Below, in pieces: positions 15,575-22,379 of a DNA stretch of 22,654 nucleotides (position 1 is its first letter; each line of letters opens with the position of its first letter). The DNA is taken from the NCBI GenBank assembly GCA_038869735.1, contig JAWCQO010000010.1:1-22654 (forward strand), written 5' to 3'. This DNA comes from Candidatus Anstonellales archaeon. GTDB taxonomy: Archaea; Micrarchaeota; Micrarchaeia; Anstonellales; CG1-02-47-40. Below the pieces are notes generated by a model. The model searched no databases and had not been told where the DNA came from. It saw only the letters and a list, made by a program, of their open reading frames with translations. The translations under genes and the position numbers were made by a program.

Positions 15575-15637
15575 GCCGGTGATGAAATGAACAACCTCTA
15601 AGCAATATGCTATGAAGAGGCTAACAGCATCTGAGGC
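15575..15637 (+). ncRNA. C/D box sRNA (2'-O-methylation guide)
   Basis: Complete archaeal architecture: terminal stem GCC (15575-15577) / GGC (15635-15637); box C GUGAUGA 15579-15585; 12-nt guide AATGAACAACCT; box D' CTAA 15598-15601 (one change from CUGA); 10-nt spacer; box C' AUGAAGA 15612-15618 (one change from RUGAUGA); 12-nt guide GGCTAACAGCAT; box D CUGA 15631-15634. Both guides are exactly 12 nt, the standard spacing. Such RNAs bind L7Ae, Nop5 and fibrillarin and direct methylation five bases upstream of D or D' on rRNA or tRNA; targets are not identified here. A TATA box, AATTATAAG at 15533-15541, is correctly spaced. Confidence 0.8.
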
Positions 15638-15649
15638 TAATTATGATTA

Positions 15650-15660
15650 TGGATTATAAA
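15650..15660 (+). promoter_or_regulatory. TATA box for the SerK-like gene
   Basis: TGGATTATAAA just after the sRNA, ~25 bp before the GTG at 15680, fitting a leaderless mRNA. Confidence 0.5.
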
Positions 15661-15679
15661 TGTTCCTTGAGAAGGAAAA

Positions 15680-16492
15680 GTGGGTGTTGAGTTGCCGATC
15701 ATAGCGGAGAAGATACTCAAAAGCCTTGAAATTATGCCTCTAGAAAAGGTGATTTTGCACGAGCAAACAATTGCTGAGAACATAGCAATCTTGACTGAAT
15801 CGATGCTCAATATAGGTCGCCTTGTTGATCCTATAATAGTAGACAACAAGTATCATGTTGTGCTTGACGGAAACCATAGGAGACAAGTTCTTCAGAACTT
15901 AAAAGCGCCGCTTGTGATCTGCCAAACCATAGATTATATGAATCCTGCAGTCAAAGTTGGAGGATGGTTTCCTACATTTTTGCAGCTACCGGCAGGGATT
16001 GAAAAATTCCCCAGCGAGGAAGTTGATTTTGAGGTAGGGAGATCTGAGCTTGAAAAGAATAGAGCATATTTTATGTTGGTTTGTGGGAATAAAAGGAATT
16101 GCCGTCTTTTTCCAACTGAAAGGGATGAGCTTGAAGAAGTTATAAGAAAGCAGGAAGAGATTATGAGGGAAATAAATGGTAAGGAAAATGGTCAGTGTTA
16201 TTATTATGAGGATACTATGGCAGATGAAGCGCTTTCACAAAAGATGTATGTGTTTTGGAGGAGGAATTACTCAAAAGATGAAATAATAAAAGAAGCAGTT
16301 GCAGGGAGGCCTTTTCCTCCAAAATCAACAAGACATATGATCCCTGAAAGGATAATAAGATTAAACCTACCTCTTGGTTGGCTATACGAAGAGAAGAGTG
16401 AAGTGTGGAATCTGCTTGAGGGTATGATTAGAAAGAGGGCAGTCAATCATAACGTAAGAAGGTATACCGAACCAGTGATTGTCATTTATTAG
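15680..16492 (+). CDS. ParB/sulfiredoxin-fold protein, candidate free-serine kinase (SerK-like)
   Basis: 270 residues. The N-terminal ~80 residues are a ParB/Srx domain (ILHEQTIAENI at 25-35, RLVDPIIVDNKYHVVLDGNHRRQVL at 47-71). The DGNHRR motif (63-68) corresponds to the DGHHR of SerK/SbnI free-serine kinases, and H27-E28 falls where SerK has its catalytic Glu. A late FPPKSTRHMIP (212-222) also resembles that family. The first His of DGHHR is Asn here. Function as a small-molecule kinase is inferred; a DNA-binding ParB role is unlikely because the ParB helix-turn-helix is not visible. The start GTG 15680 fits the TATA spacing; TTG at 15692 is an alternative. Followed 9 bp later by a membrane protein gene. 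Confidence 0.75.
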   Translation: MGVELPIIAEKILKSLEIMPLEKVILHEQTIAENIAILTESMLNIGRLVDPIIVDNKYHVVLDGNHRRQVLQNLKAPLVICQTIDYMNPAVKVGGWFPTFLQLPAGIEKFPSEEVDFEVGRSELEKNRAYFMLVCGNKRNCRLFPTERDELEEVIRKQEEIMREINGKENGQCYYYEDTMADEALSQKMYVFWRRNYSKDEIIKEAVAGRPFPPKSTRHMIPERIIRLNLPLGWLYEEKSEVWNLLEGMIRKRAVNHNVRRYTEPVIVIY

Positions 16493-16501
16493 GGTGGAAG
16501 C

Positions 16502-17017
16502 ATGCGAAACAAACTTTTGGTTGCATGCCTGATTATAATTATTTCTGGAGCTGTGCTTCACCTTAGGATGGGATACCCTGTAGAAAAACTTTTACCGGTT
16601 TTTGCAGCTGTGCTTGGCGGCATGTTTTTTGTTGATTTAGACGTTCCCCTTTATTATATAAGACAAAGGCTTGTGATCGTTGTCATTGTTGTTATGATGG
16701 CACTATTTGGAGGAGTATACTATCTCTATGCGAAGCGAATAAATTCGATATGTCCTCTTTCTGGAGAGCTCCTATGTGGCGTATTATATTTTTTCATTTC
16801 CCTTGCAGTTGCTTCTCTGATAGCTCATTTTTTTGATGTAATTACGCCGTTTAAAGAAGGTCCGCTTCATGGAGTCATTCCTTCCATTGCATTTGGGCTT
16901 CTGGTGCTTGGAATTTACACCCATTATTTTAACTTTGACATCGGAATAATCAGCGGTTTTCTTGCGTTTTTTGCCTCAATTCTGCATCTTTTCTTGGATA
17001 GTGGAAAGAATAACTAA
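16502..17017 (+). CDS. Multi-pass membrane protein, unknown function
   Basis: 171 residues with five to six hydrophobic helices (about 4-22, 28-46, 57-77, 87-111, 120-142, 146-165). Charged residues that may matter sit in FVDLDVP (about 43-49) and FKEGPLHG (about 116-123). These vaguely recall membrane-bound DUF457/YdjM-type metal hydrolases, but the signature is not good enough to assign. A GGTGG ribosome binding site precedes the ATG. The 9-bp gap to the SerK-like gene indicates co-transcription. Confidence 0.8.
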   Translation: MRNKLLVACLIIIISGAVLHLRMGYPVEKLLPVFAAVLGGMFFVDLDVPLYYIRQRLVIVVIVVMMALFGGVYYLYAKRINSICPLSGELLCGVLYFFISLAVASLIAHFFDVITPFKEGPLHGVIPSIAFGLLVLGIYTHYFNFDIGIISGFLAFFASILHLFLDSGKNN

Positions 17018-17037
17018 AAAATCGTAGAGTGATTTTG

Positions 17038-17045
17038 TTTTTTTT
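17038..17045 (+). terminator. Poly-T terminator after the membrane protein gene
   Basis: Eight T on the plus strand 20 bp after the stop codon, in the convergent gap before uppP; archaeal termination uses T-runs. Confidence 0.5.
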
Positions 17046-17126
17046 GTATCTGGAGAGAAGAAGGTTTTGATGCCTGCTTATAATTGGTTTATCTATCCGA
17101 TTTTCAAGTTTCAGATTATGGCTTTG

Positions 17127-17900
17127 TTATAAAGAAAAATAGGATAGGACAAACGACATCAGTCCTAAAGCTATACAGTAATACGAAAAGGTCGTGAATT
17201 TTCCACTTTTAAGTACGCTTATAAGGGCGTGTATTGAGAAGTAACCGGTTATTGCTGAAGCCAATAGCCCAGCTGCCAAGGGAAGCAAGGATTCTTCTGA
17301 TAAGGCAGCTTGATTTAATTCTATTGTTGATGCAACCAATAGGGCAGGAAGGCCAATTAGGAAGGAAAAGCGTGCTGCTTCGGTTGGCTCAAGCCCGCAA
17401 AAAAGCCCTGCAGATATGGTGGCTCCGCTTCTTGATATGCCCGGAGCAACAGAAAGGCCTTGACCTATCCCTTGAGCAAGAGCAGAAAGCGGAGTAAGGG
17501 GCTGTGAACCTGGACTAGAAAAGCGAGTGAGAAACAGTATAACCCCATTTAATATAAGAGTTATCCCAATGGCACTTAGGGATGTGTGCATTTCTTCAAA
17601 CCAACTCTTCCCAGCAAATCCTATGAGGGAGGTTGGTATCCCTGCAAGGGCAATTAACACAAATAGTTTAAGAGTATGTGGGTCTCTGCGCAGTAAACTT
17701 GCGATAAGACCCATAAGGTCATCCTTCATATATGCTATCAAGGCAACTATTGTTCCAAAGTTGAGTGCAACCTGTAATTCAATTGGGGCATTTATGTTAA
17801 GTAAGTTATTAGCTATGGCAACGTGTGCGGCGCTGGAGATAGGAAGCCACTCAGTGAAGCCTTGGATTATTCCAAGAAGCACAGCATCGTCGATGTCCAC
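17127..17900 (-). CDS. uppP: Undecaprenyl-diphosphatase UppP/BacA family
   Basis: 257 residues, an integral membrane enzyme that removes one phosphate from polyprenyl diphosphate so that the lipid carrier can be reused in glycan synthesis. Both catalytic motifs are clear: GIIQGFTEWLPISSAAH at 10-26 and APGISRSGATISAGL near 155-170. There are about seven to eight hydrophobic helices; length is near the family norm. In archaea the lipid may be a shorter or partly saturated polyprenol. The gene start lies ~22 bp from the TATA box of the divergent C/D sRNA. Confidence 0.95.
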   Translation of the reverse strand: MDIDDAVLLGIIQGFTEWLPISSAAHVAIANNLLNINAPIELQVALNFGTIVALIAYMKDDLMGLIASLLRRDPHTLKLFVLIALAGIPTSLIGFAGKSWFEEMHTSLSAIGITLILNGVILFLTRFSSPGSQPLTPLSALAQGIGQGLSVAPGISRSGATISAGLFCGLEPTEAARFSFLIGLPALLVASTIELNQAALSEESLLPLAAGLLASAITGYFSIHALISVLKSGKFTTFSYYCIALGLMSFVLSYFSL

Positions 17901-17922
17901 AAGCTTATGGTTTAGGAAGAGG

Positions 17923-17930
17923 TATATAAA
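17923..17930 (+). promoter_or_regulatory. Strong TATA box for the C/D sRNA at 17953
   Basis: TATATAAA preceded by purines (AGGAAGAGG, BRE-like), centred ~26 bp before the predicted RNA 5' end near 17952. Confidence 0.65.
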
Positions 17931-17952
17931 GATGTTACGGAAAAAAATAATT

Positions 17953-18010
17953 GCGATGAGGAAACCGCTCCAGCCTGAAACTTATGATGAACGGAGTAGC
18001 TTCTGAGCCG
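17953..18010 (+). ncRNA. C/D box sRNA (2'-O-methylation guide)
   Basis: Box C AUGAGGA 17956-17962 (one change from RUGAUGA); 12-nt guide AACCGCTCCAGC; box D' CTGA 17975-17978 (perfect); 5-nt spacer; box C' ATGATGA 17984-17990 (perfect); 12-nt guide ACGGAGTAGCTT (17991-18002); box D CTGA 18003-18006 (perfect). Both guides are 12 nt. The terminal stem is weak (UUGCG with CGAA after a two-base offset). Predicted modified bases, by the D+5 rule, are the G of GCUGG and the last U of AAGCU in the respective targets; targets not identified. Located between divergent uppP and the redoxin gene with its own TATA box. Confidence 0.82.
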
Positions 18011-18039
18011 AAAAAGAAAATAAGCTTGAGGTGTGGTAG

Positions 18040-18597
18040 ATGGTACTTACAGAATCGAAATACATATTAAAAAACGGAGAGAGAGCGCCCTCATTTGAAT
18101 TGAGGGGCATAGATGGTAGGCTCCACAAACTTGAGGATTATGTGGGGAGTAATGCTCTACTTATCGTCTTTATGTGTAATCATTGTCCTTATGTAAGAGC
18201 AAAAATAAGAAAGATAGTTGAATTGCACAAAAAATATTTAGCACAAGGACTCGCAGTTGTTGGGATAAATCCTAACTCGAATAATCCTAATTATCCTGAT
18301 GACTCTTTTGAAAACATGAAAAAATTTGCAAGCGAATATGGAATAATGTTTGATTACTTAGCTGATGATGACCAAGAGGTAGCAAAGAAATATGGGGCTG
18401 TATGCACTCCGGACCCCTTTTTATTTGACAAAAATTTGAGACTGGTTTATCATGGGAGAGTTGATGGCGACCATGGAAAAGAAAAAGGAGAGGGCAAATC
18501 GGAACTGGATATTGCGATTGAAGAACTTATAAGAAGTGGGAAAGTTGATATTCCTCAAAAACCGAGTATGGGTTGCAGCATAAAATGGAAGGGCTAA
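18040..18597 (+). CDS. Thioredoxin-like redoxin (AhpC/TSA family)
   Basis: 185 residues. Thioredoxin fold with a CNHC active site (C46-C49, in VFMCNHCPYV) after the typical APSFELRGIDG start. Also conserved are the family's GINPNSNNPNYPDDSFENM segment and GAVCTPDPFLFD (extra Cys near 116). Likely a cytoplasmic peroxidase or disulfide reductase; no signal peptide. Another Cys near the C-terminus (MGCSIKW) could act in resolution (inference). GAGGTG at 18028-18033 is the ribosome binding site. Convergent with the decarboxylase gene, overlapping by 4 bp. Confidence 0.9.
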   Translation: MVLTESKYILKNGERAPSFELRGIDGRLHKLEDYVGSNALLIVFMCNHCPYVRAKIRKIVELHKKYLAQGLAVVGINPNSNNPNYPDDSFENMKKFASEYGIMFDYLADDDQEVAKKYGAVCTPDPFLFDKNLRLVYHGRVDGDHGKEKGEGKSELDIAIEELIRSGKVDIPQKPSMGCSIKWKG

Positions 18598-19577
18598 GTT
18601 ATTTTTCTTGGACCGGTGCCAACCCAGCTTAGTATGTGACGTTTTATTCCCTTTATGCGGAGGAGGGAGGGTAGTATTTTAGGCAGATTCTCTTCTAAGG
18701 TTAGAATATGTGCGTTTGGACCTGCATCAAAGGTATAGGCGCAGAGAAGCTCTCTTGAATTAATCTTAATTACTTCATTAATTATAGAATGAGAAATCCT
18801 GTTTAGATATTTAAAAGGGGGCTTTGAGTTTTCTATTGTCTGATGCAAATCATCGCTTTCCTCCATTGCAAGGGAGAATAAGGTTTCATGGTCTTTTTTA
18901 AGTATAGCATGCCTGACGCGAGTGATGCGCTTTTCTGCCCTCTCAACCCTAAATGGAAAATCGGGGTTTGTTTTTACGGTTCTTTGCATGCCTTCTCTAG
19001 ATGAGACTTTTTTTTCTGTATCAGAAACAATCAATATCAAGTCACGAAGATTTGGCCAATGGTCTGGCGATGCTATTTGTTTTGAGTACGAATCAGAACC
19101 ATCTTTTTTCTTTCCTCTTTTTAATTCTACAAAACCTCCATATATTGAACGGGAAGCGCTTGCTGAAACTTGACGGGCAATAATTGAAAGGTCTCGCAAA
19201 GAAAGATTTAGATTAAGGGCATCGCAAGCTGCCAGAGTTAGGGCTGCAAAACCGCTTGCAGAAGAAGCTATGCCGGCTCCAGTTGGGAAATTATTTTGTG
19301 TAACAACTTTTGCACGTGTTTTTATATTCTTTATTTTTCTTATGATGTCAAGTTGGCGTGAAACTTCAGCAAGAGCTCTTCCCTCAACTCTATGTTTATT
19401 AAGGACCAAAATGTCTGAAGTAAGAGAAGGGCTAAATTCTACAGAGGTTGTTGTTCGTAAGTTCTCACCTAGCGTAAATGATATGCTTCCGTTTGCAGGA
19501 AGTTTTTTCTCCTCGTCCCTCATTCCCCAGTATTTAACTATTGCTATGTTTGGTGAGGTCTGGTAGGTTGATAGCAT
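18594..19577 (-). CDS. mvaD: Mevalonate-pathway decarboxylase (diphosphomevalonate or phosphomevalonate decarboxylase)
   Basis: 327 residues, GHMP kinase fold. It makes isopentenyl diphosphate or isopentenyl phosphate from (di)phosphomevalonate with ATP, for membrane lipids and polyprenyl carriers. Conserved: SPNIAIVKYWG (8-18), the ATP loop PTGAGIASSASGFAAL, SASASRSIYGGFVEL, and the catalytic Asp in YTFDAGPNAH. Unusual: KYWGK is KYWGM here (M19). The Lys at this place contacts the diphosphate in classical MDD, and its loss hints at a monophosphate substrate as in haloarchaeal-type PMD. The lipoprotein gene ends 7 bp upstream on the same strand. Confidence 0.9.
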   Translation of the reverse strand: MLSTYQTSPNIAIVKYWGMRDEEKKLPANGSISFTLGENLRTTTSVEFSPSLTSDILVLNKHRVEGRALAEVSRQLDIIRKIKNIKTRAKVVTQNNFPTGAGIASSASGFAALTLAACDALNLNLSLRDLSIIARQVSASASRSIYGGFVELKRGKKKDGSDSYSKQIASPDHWPNLRDLILIVSDTEKKVSSREGMQRTVKTNPDFPFRVERAEKRITRVRHAILKKDHETLFSLAMEESDDLHQTIENSKPPFKYLNRISHSIINEVIKINSRELLCAYTFDAGPNAHILTLEENLPKILPSLLRIKGIKRHILSWVGTGPRKIT

Positions 19578-19584
19578 ACAAGTT

Positions 19585-20097
19585 TCAACCTTCTAGAGCG
19601 ATATCTTTTTCAGAACATATAGTACCTTTTGGATTGAAAAATACATCGGATATGTTTGTGGGTGTGCATGATAATTTTGCGCCTGCAACCAACCCTGAGG
19701 CAGGTAGGCCTGCGATGTCTTGAAAGTTAGTCAGCTGAACCCATGAACATTGAGAAAATCTTGGTATATTTGGCAATTTTATATAAAGCGAGTTATTTAC
19801 AAAGATTATTTCAGCCTGATAATGGCCAGACAAAGAAGATGAGGGGGGCGTGTATCGGTAACGGTATCCGTATATATAAATCTTCGAAAGTGCTATTTGA
19901 TCTCCACTAGTAATCTTTATCGAACAGTCGAGAGGAATGTTTTTTTCCATAAGTTCTGTTATGCTTGACGATTCAAGAACAGGAGTGTACGACGTTGGCA
20001 GCCTACTTTGAGATTGAGAATTTTGCACATCTTGCTGAAGGAGGCAGCCAACGATAGAAAACGCAAGAAAAAAAAGGAATATTGCTTTTAGTTTCAT
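19585..20097 (-). CDS. Small secreted lipoprotein, unknown function
   Basis: 170 residues. N-terminal signal with lipobox FSIVGC, lipid-anchored Cys at 18, then a Ser/Gln-rich linker to about 45. The mature part has Cys at about 58, 117, 144 and 161 (DCSIKI, SQCSW, LSCTP, TICSEK) that may form two disulfides. No domain recognised. Transcribed just ahead of the decarboxylase (7-bp gap), probably in one mRNA without functional relation. Confidence 0.8.
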   Translation of the reverse strand: MKLKAIFLFFLAFSIVGCLLQQDVQNSQSQSRLPTSYTPVLESSSITELMEKNIPLDCSIKITSGDQIALSKIYIYGYRYRYTPPSSSLSGHYQAEIIFVNNSLYIKLPNIPRFSQCSWVQLTNFQDIAGLPASGLVAGAKLSCTPTNISDVFFNPKGTICSEKDIALEG

Positions 20098-20156
20098 AGT
20101 TACAATACTGTTAAGAACTCTATTAAATATATTTTGGAGGGTAGGTTAAGATAGAT

Positions 20157-20567
20157 ATGAAAGAGAAGTCTTGTGGCATTGTCTTGTATAGAGATGGAGG
20201 AAGGAGACTGTACCTTCTTCTTCACTATCCTGCTGGGCATTGGGATTTTCCAAAAGGACATGTTGAAAAAGGCGAGGATGAACTTGCTACTGCAGTAAGA
20301 GAATTGATGGAAGAGACAGGGATAAAAAATATTAAGATTGATGATGGCTTTAGAGAGCGAATTGAATATTCTTACAAAAGAAACGGAGAATTTAGACACA
20401 AGGAAGTCGTCTTTTTTTTAGCGCAAACCGAAGAAATGAATGTGAAGATTTCTCATGAGCACATTGGTGCAGGTTGGTTTGAGTACACACAATCTTACAA
20501 GCAGTTAACATATGAAACTTCTCGTCGTGTTCTCAAAAAAGCCGAGGAGAAGCTGAATAGGTTATGA
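20157..20567 (+). CDS. Nudix hydrolase, Ap4A-hydrolase type
   Basis: 136 residues. Complete Nudix box from G34 to I56 (GHVEKGE ... RELMEETGI) matching GX5EX7REUXEEXGU, preceded by HWDFPKG, as in asymmetric diadenosine tetraphosphate hydrolases. Such enzymes clear Ap4A made as a by-product by aminoacyl-tRNA synthetases; substrate inferred from family resemblance. Full length, cytoplasmic. The 59-bp divergent gap to the lipoprotein gene holds both promoters. Confidence 0.92.
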   Translation: MKEKSCGIVLYRDGGRRLYLLLHYPAGHWDFPKGHVEKGEDELATAVRELMEETGIKNIKIDDGFRERIEYSYKRNGEFRHKEVVFFLAQTEEMNVKISHEHIGAGWFEYTQSYKQLTYETSRRVLKKAEEKLNRL

Positions 20568-20572
20568 GCTTC

Positions 20573-21886
20573 TTATTCTAGCCATGCACCGCGGAGTTCC
20601 TGTTTCTCTGAATTATCAGAGCGAACTTCAAGAACTACCCTAAACTTGCGAAAGCCCGGCATTTTTACGCCTTTTATGATTACAGTATCTTCCTCCTCTG
20701 GCAAAAGAGGTTTTCTTAGTTTGTAAGTTTGCTCGCCCCAACGTCGGCCATCTGAATCCTCAATTGACACCGTGATCCGTACACCTTGAGCAGTAACAGA
20801 ACCCAAATTTTTTATTGTAACGTTTGCTGTTGCGTCTATCTCGAAATTTTGGTAGATATATACAATGGAGGAATTTATAAGAAAATACGAACGTGGAATT
20901 ATAGTAAGCACAGTCATGTTCTCTTTTTTGTATTGAGGCGGTATTCTTCCAATTTCCCATCCCTCACCCGTTGTTTCAAGATAGCAGTAATCTATTCCAT
21001 TGTAGTTTATTCTGTCCTTTTGGGTTAATGAACAGCGCACGCCGGCAGCCATATGATTCTTCATGTTAATTAAAACTGCATCATAGCCGAGGGCCCGTAA
21101 AATAGCTGCTGTGAGGATTGAGGTATCTTCGCAATCGCCGCCATTTTCGTAGAGTGTCTCATAGGGAAATCTGGGGTATTCGTCTGCGGCAGCTGTAACT
21201 TCATCGATAGTGTAAGGGAGAGATTGAACAAAAGAAGCAACAAGATAAACGGTCTCATCAGAGGAGAGTCCGCTTTTATTTGCGATTTGCTTGAATTGGG
21301 CTGCAAGTTCTGAGATAAAGGGGAGGCTAAACTCATCAGATACGTAGATGTCGTAAGGTCTCTTGTTATGGGCGCGAGATTTATAAAACGCCTGCGTAGT
21401 GTTAGAAAGCAAAATGCCAACTACCCCCCATGTCCTTCCAGAATAATTCCACGTATAAATACGTTCTTGTATCTCTCCATTAGAGGAGTGGGGGAGTGCG
21501 AGGCATCCAATTTGGTTTGTTTTTAGTCCCTGAGGTAAACATATCTCATTTTCATTGCATCTACAATCCTGAGGACATGAAGCACAGGTTTCACCTTCAT
21601 TGTATGAGCAGACATAATCGCCGCAGCACACATCAGTCTTTACATGAACACAAAGAAAATTGGTCGATTCAGAGCAAGAGTCGATAGTGCACATATCATT
21701 GTCATCGCAAGTAGGAGGACAACTCGCGGGGGTTTCTGCGCAATCGCTGATGTTTGAGACAAGCCGTCCATCAAAGCATTTGTATATTATTCTAGCATTT
21801 GGAGGTGGGTTGCTACTGGGAGTTAACGCAGAACAACCAAGAAATAATAGACATATTGCAAGGATTGCAAGTGAGGTTACTTTCAT
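20573..21886 (-). CDS. Cys-rich lipoprotein with transglutaminase-like domain
   Basis: 437 residues. Lipobox LFLGC gives a lipid-anchored Cys18. Residues 37-130 hold ~18 Cys in CxxDxC-like repeats (TCDDNDMCTIDSC, CCGDYVC, GETCASCPQDC), a disulfide-rich extracellular module seen in many archaeal surface proteins. Residues about 205-310 are a transglutaminase/protease core with C252 (NGGDCED), H278 (KNHMAAG) and E304 (CYLETT) as the probable triad. The tail (about 345-437) is a beta domain of the CARDB type (NVTIKNLGSVTAQGVRITV). Probably cleaves or remodels surface proteins or peptides; the substrate is unknown. Confidence 0.88.
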   Translation of the reverse strand: MKVTSLAILAICLLFLGCSALTPSSNPPPNARIIYKCFDGRLVSNISDCAETPASCPPTCDDNDMCTIDSCSESTNFLCVHVKTDVCCGDYVCSYNEGETCASCPQDCRCNENEICLPQGLKTNQIGCLALPHSSNGEIQERIYTWNYSGRTWGVVGILLSNTTQAFYKSRAHNKRPYDIYVSDEFSLPFISELAAQFKQIANKSGLSSDETVYLVASFVQSLPYTIDEVTAAADEYPRFPYETLYENGGDCEDTSILTAAILRALGYDAVLINMKNHMAAGVRCSLTQKDRINYNGIDYCYLETTGEGWEIGRIPPQYKKENMTVLTIIPRSYFLINSSIVYIYQNFEIDATANVTIKNLGSVTAQGVRITVSIEDSDGRRWGEQTYKLRKPLLPEEEDTVIIKGVKMPGFRKFRVVLEVRSDNSEKQELRGAWLE

Positions 21887-21906
21887 TAAAAGAAGTAATG
21901 CTTGAT

Positions 21907-21918
21907 TATTTTTTAAAG
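21907..21918. promoter_or_regulatory. Shared A/T box between the transglutaminase-like gene (-) and tRNA-Ser (+)
   Basis: ATTTTTTAAAGT-type sequence centred ~26 bp from the minus-strand ATG at 21886 and ~31 bp from the tRNA 5' end, so it may act in both directions. Confidence 0.4.
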
Positions 21919-21943
21919 TCTCCTTTGCATAAAAATAAATTAA

Positions 21944-22049
21944 GCCGAGGTGGCAGAACCTGGTAATGCGCTAGACTTGAGTTTAATAGCGTATGACAGG
22001 AGATCTAGTGCCCTTTACGGGCTTAAGAGTTCGAATCTCTTCCTCGGCG
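21944..22049 (+). tRNA. tRNA-Ser (UGA) with 21-nt intron
   Basis: Acceptor GCCGAGG/CCUCGGC, G73 (Ser). Anticodon stem CUAGA (21971-21975) with UCUAG, loop CUUGAG+A giving UGA; a long variable arm with GCCC/GGGC; T-arm AAGAG-UUCGAAU-CUCUU. The intron is 21982-22002 at 37/38: CUUG (21976-21979) pairs with CAGG (21997-22000), with 3-nt bulges AG^U and AG^A, a regular bulge-helix-bulge. CCA is not encoded. Confidence 0.93.
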
Positions 22050-22050
22050 C

Positions 22051-22056
22051 TTTTTT
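22051..22056 (+). terminator. T-run terminator after tRNA-Ser
   Basis: Six T one base after the mature tRNA 3' end. Nothing further is recognised between here and 22238. Confidence 0.5.
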
Positions 22057-22238
22057 CCAATTTCTATTATCCAAAAGAGGTTATCGCAGTATTTTACCAG
22101 TGAGAAAAAGAGGATATAAAACGTTTTTAGCGTGAGGAAGCAAACTTTGGTGTTTTCTCCATGTTGTCTTCTAAATTTTGGATTGTAGCGTATAGCTTCT
22201 ATGTTTTATGTAGGAAGTAGTAGAGGAAAAACAAAAGG

Positions 22239-22340
22239 TGGAAGTCGTTATTTTGTGATTTTGGATTGATTGGTTGGATGAGGCGAATGGCTGAGTGATT
22301 GCACGGGATGCTGTATGGAAGTCGTTATTTTGTGATTTTG
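22239..22340 (+). repeat. Two 25-bp direct repeats in a gene-free stretch
   Basis: The 25 bases at 22239-22263 recur exactly at 22316-22340 (both begin TGGAAGTCGTTATTTTG), 77 bp apart. A related TTTTGGATTGATTG follows the first copy and reappears at about 22359-22372. No reading frame is supported in this T/G-rich stretch. Confidence 0.8.
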
Positions 22341-22379
22341 AGTTAATGGTTTTTGTGTTTTTGGATTGATTGTTGGTAA

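Noticed and set aside
21950-22135. Plus-strand 61-codon frame beginning in tRNA-Ser
   Set aside because: It overlaps the tRNA and crosses its T-run; no ribosome binding site.
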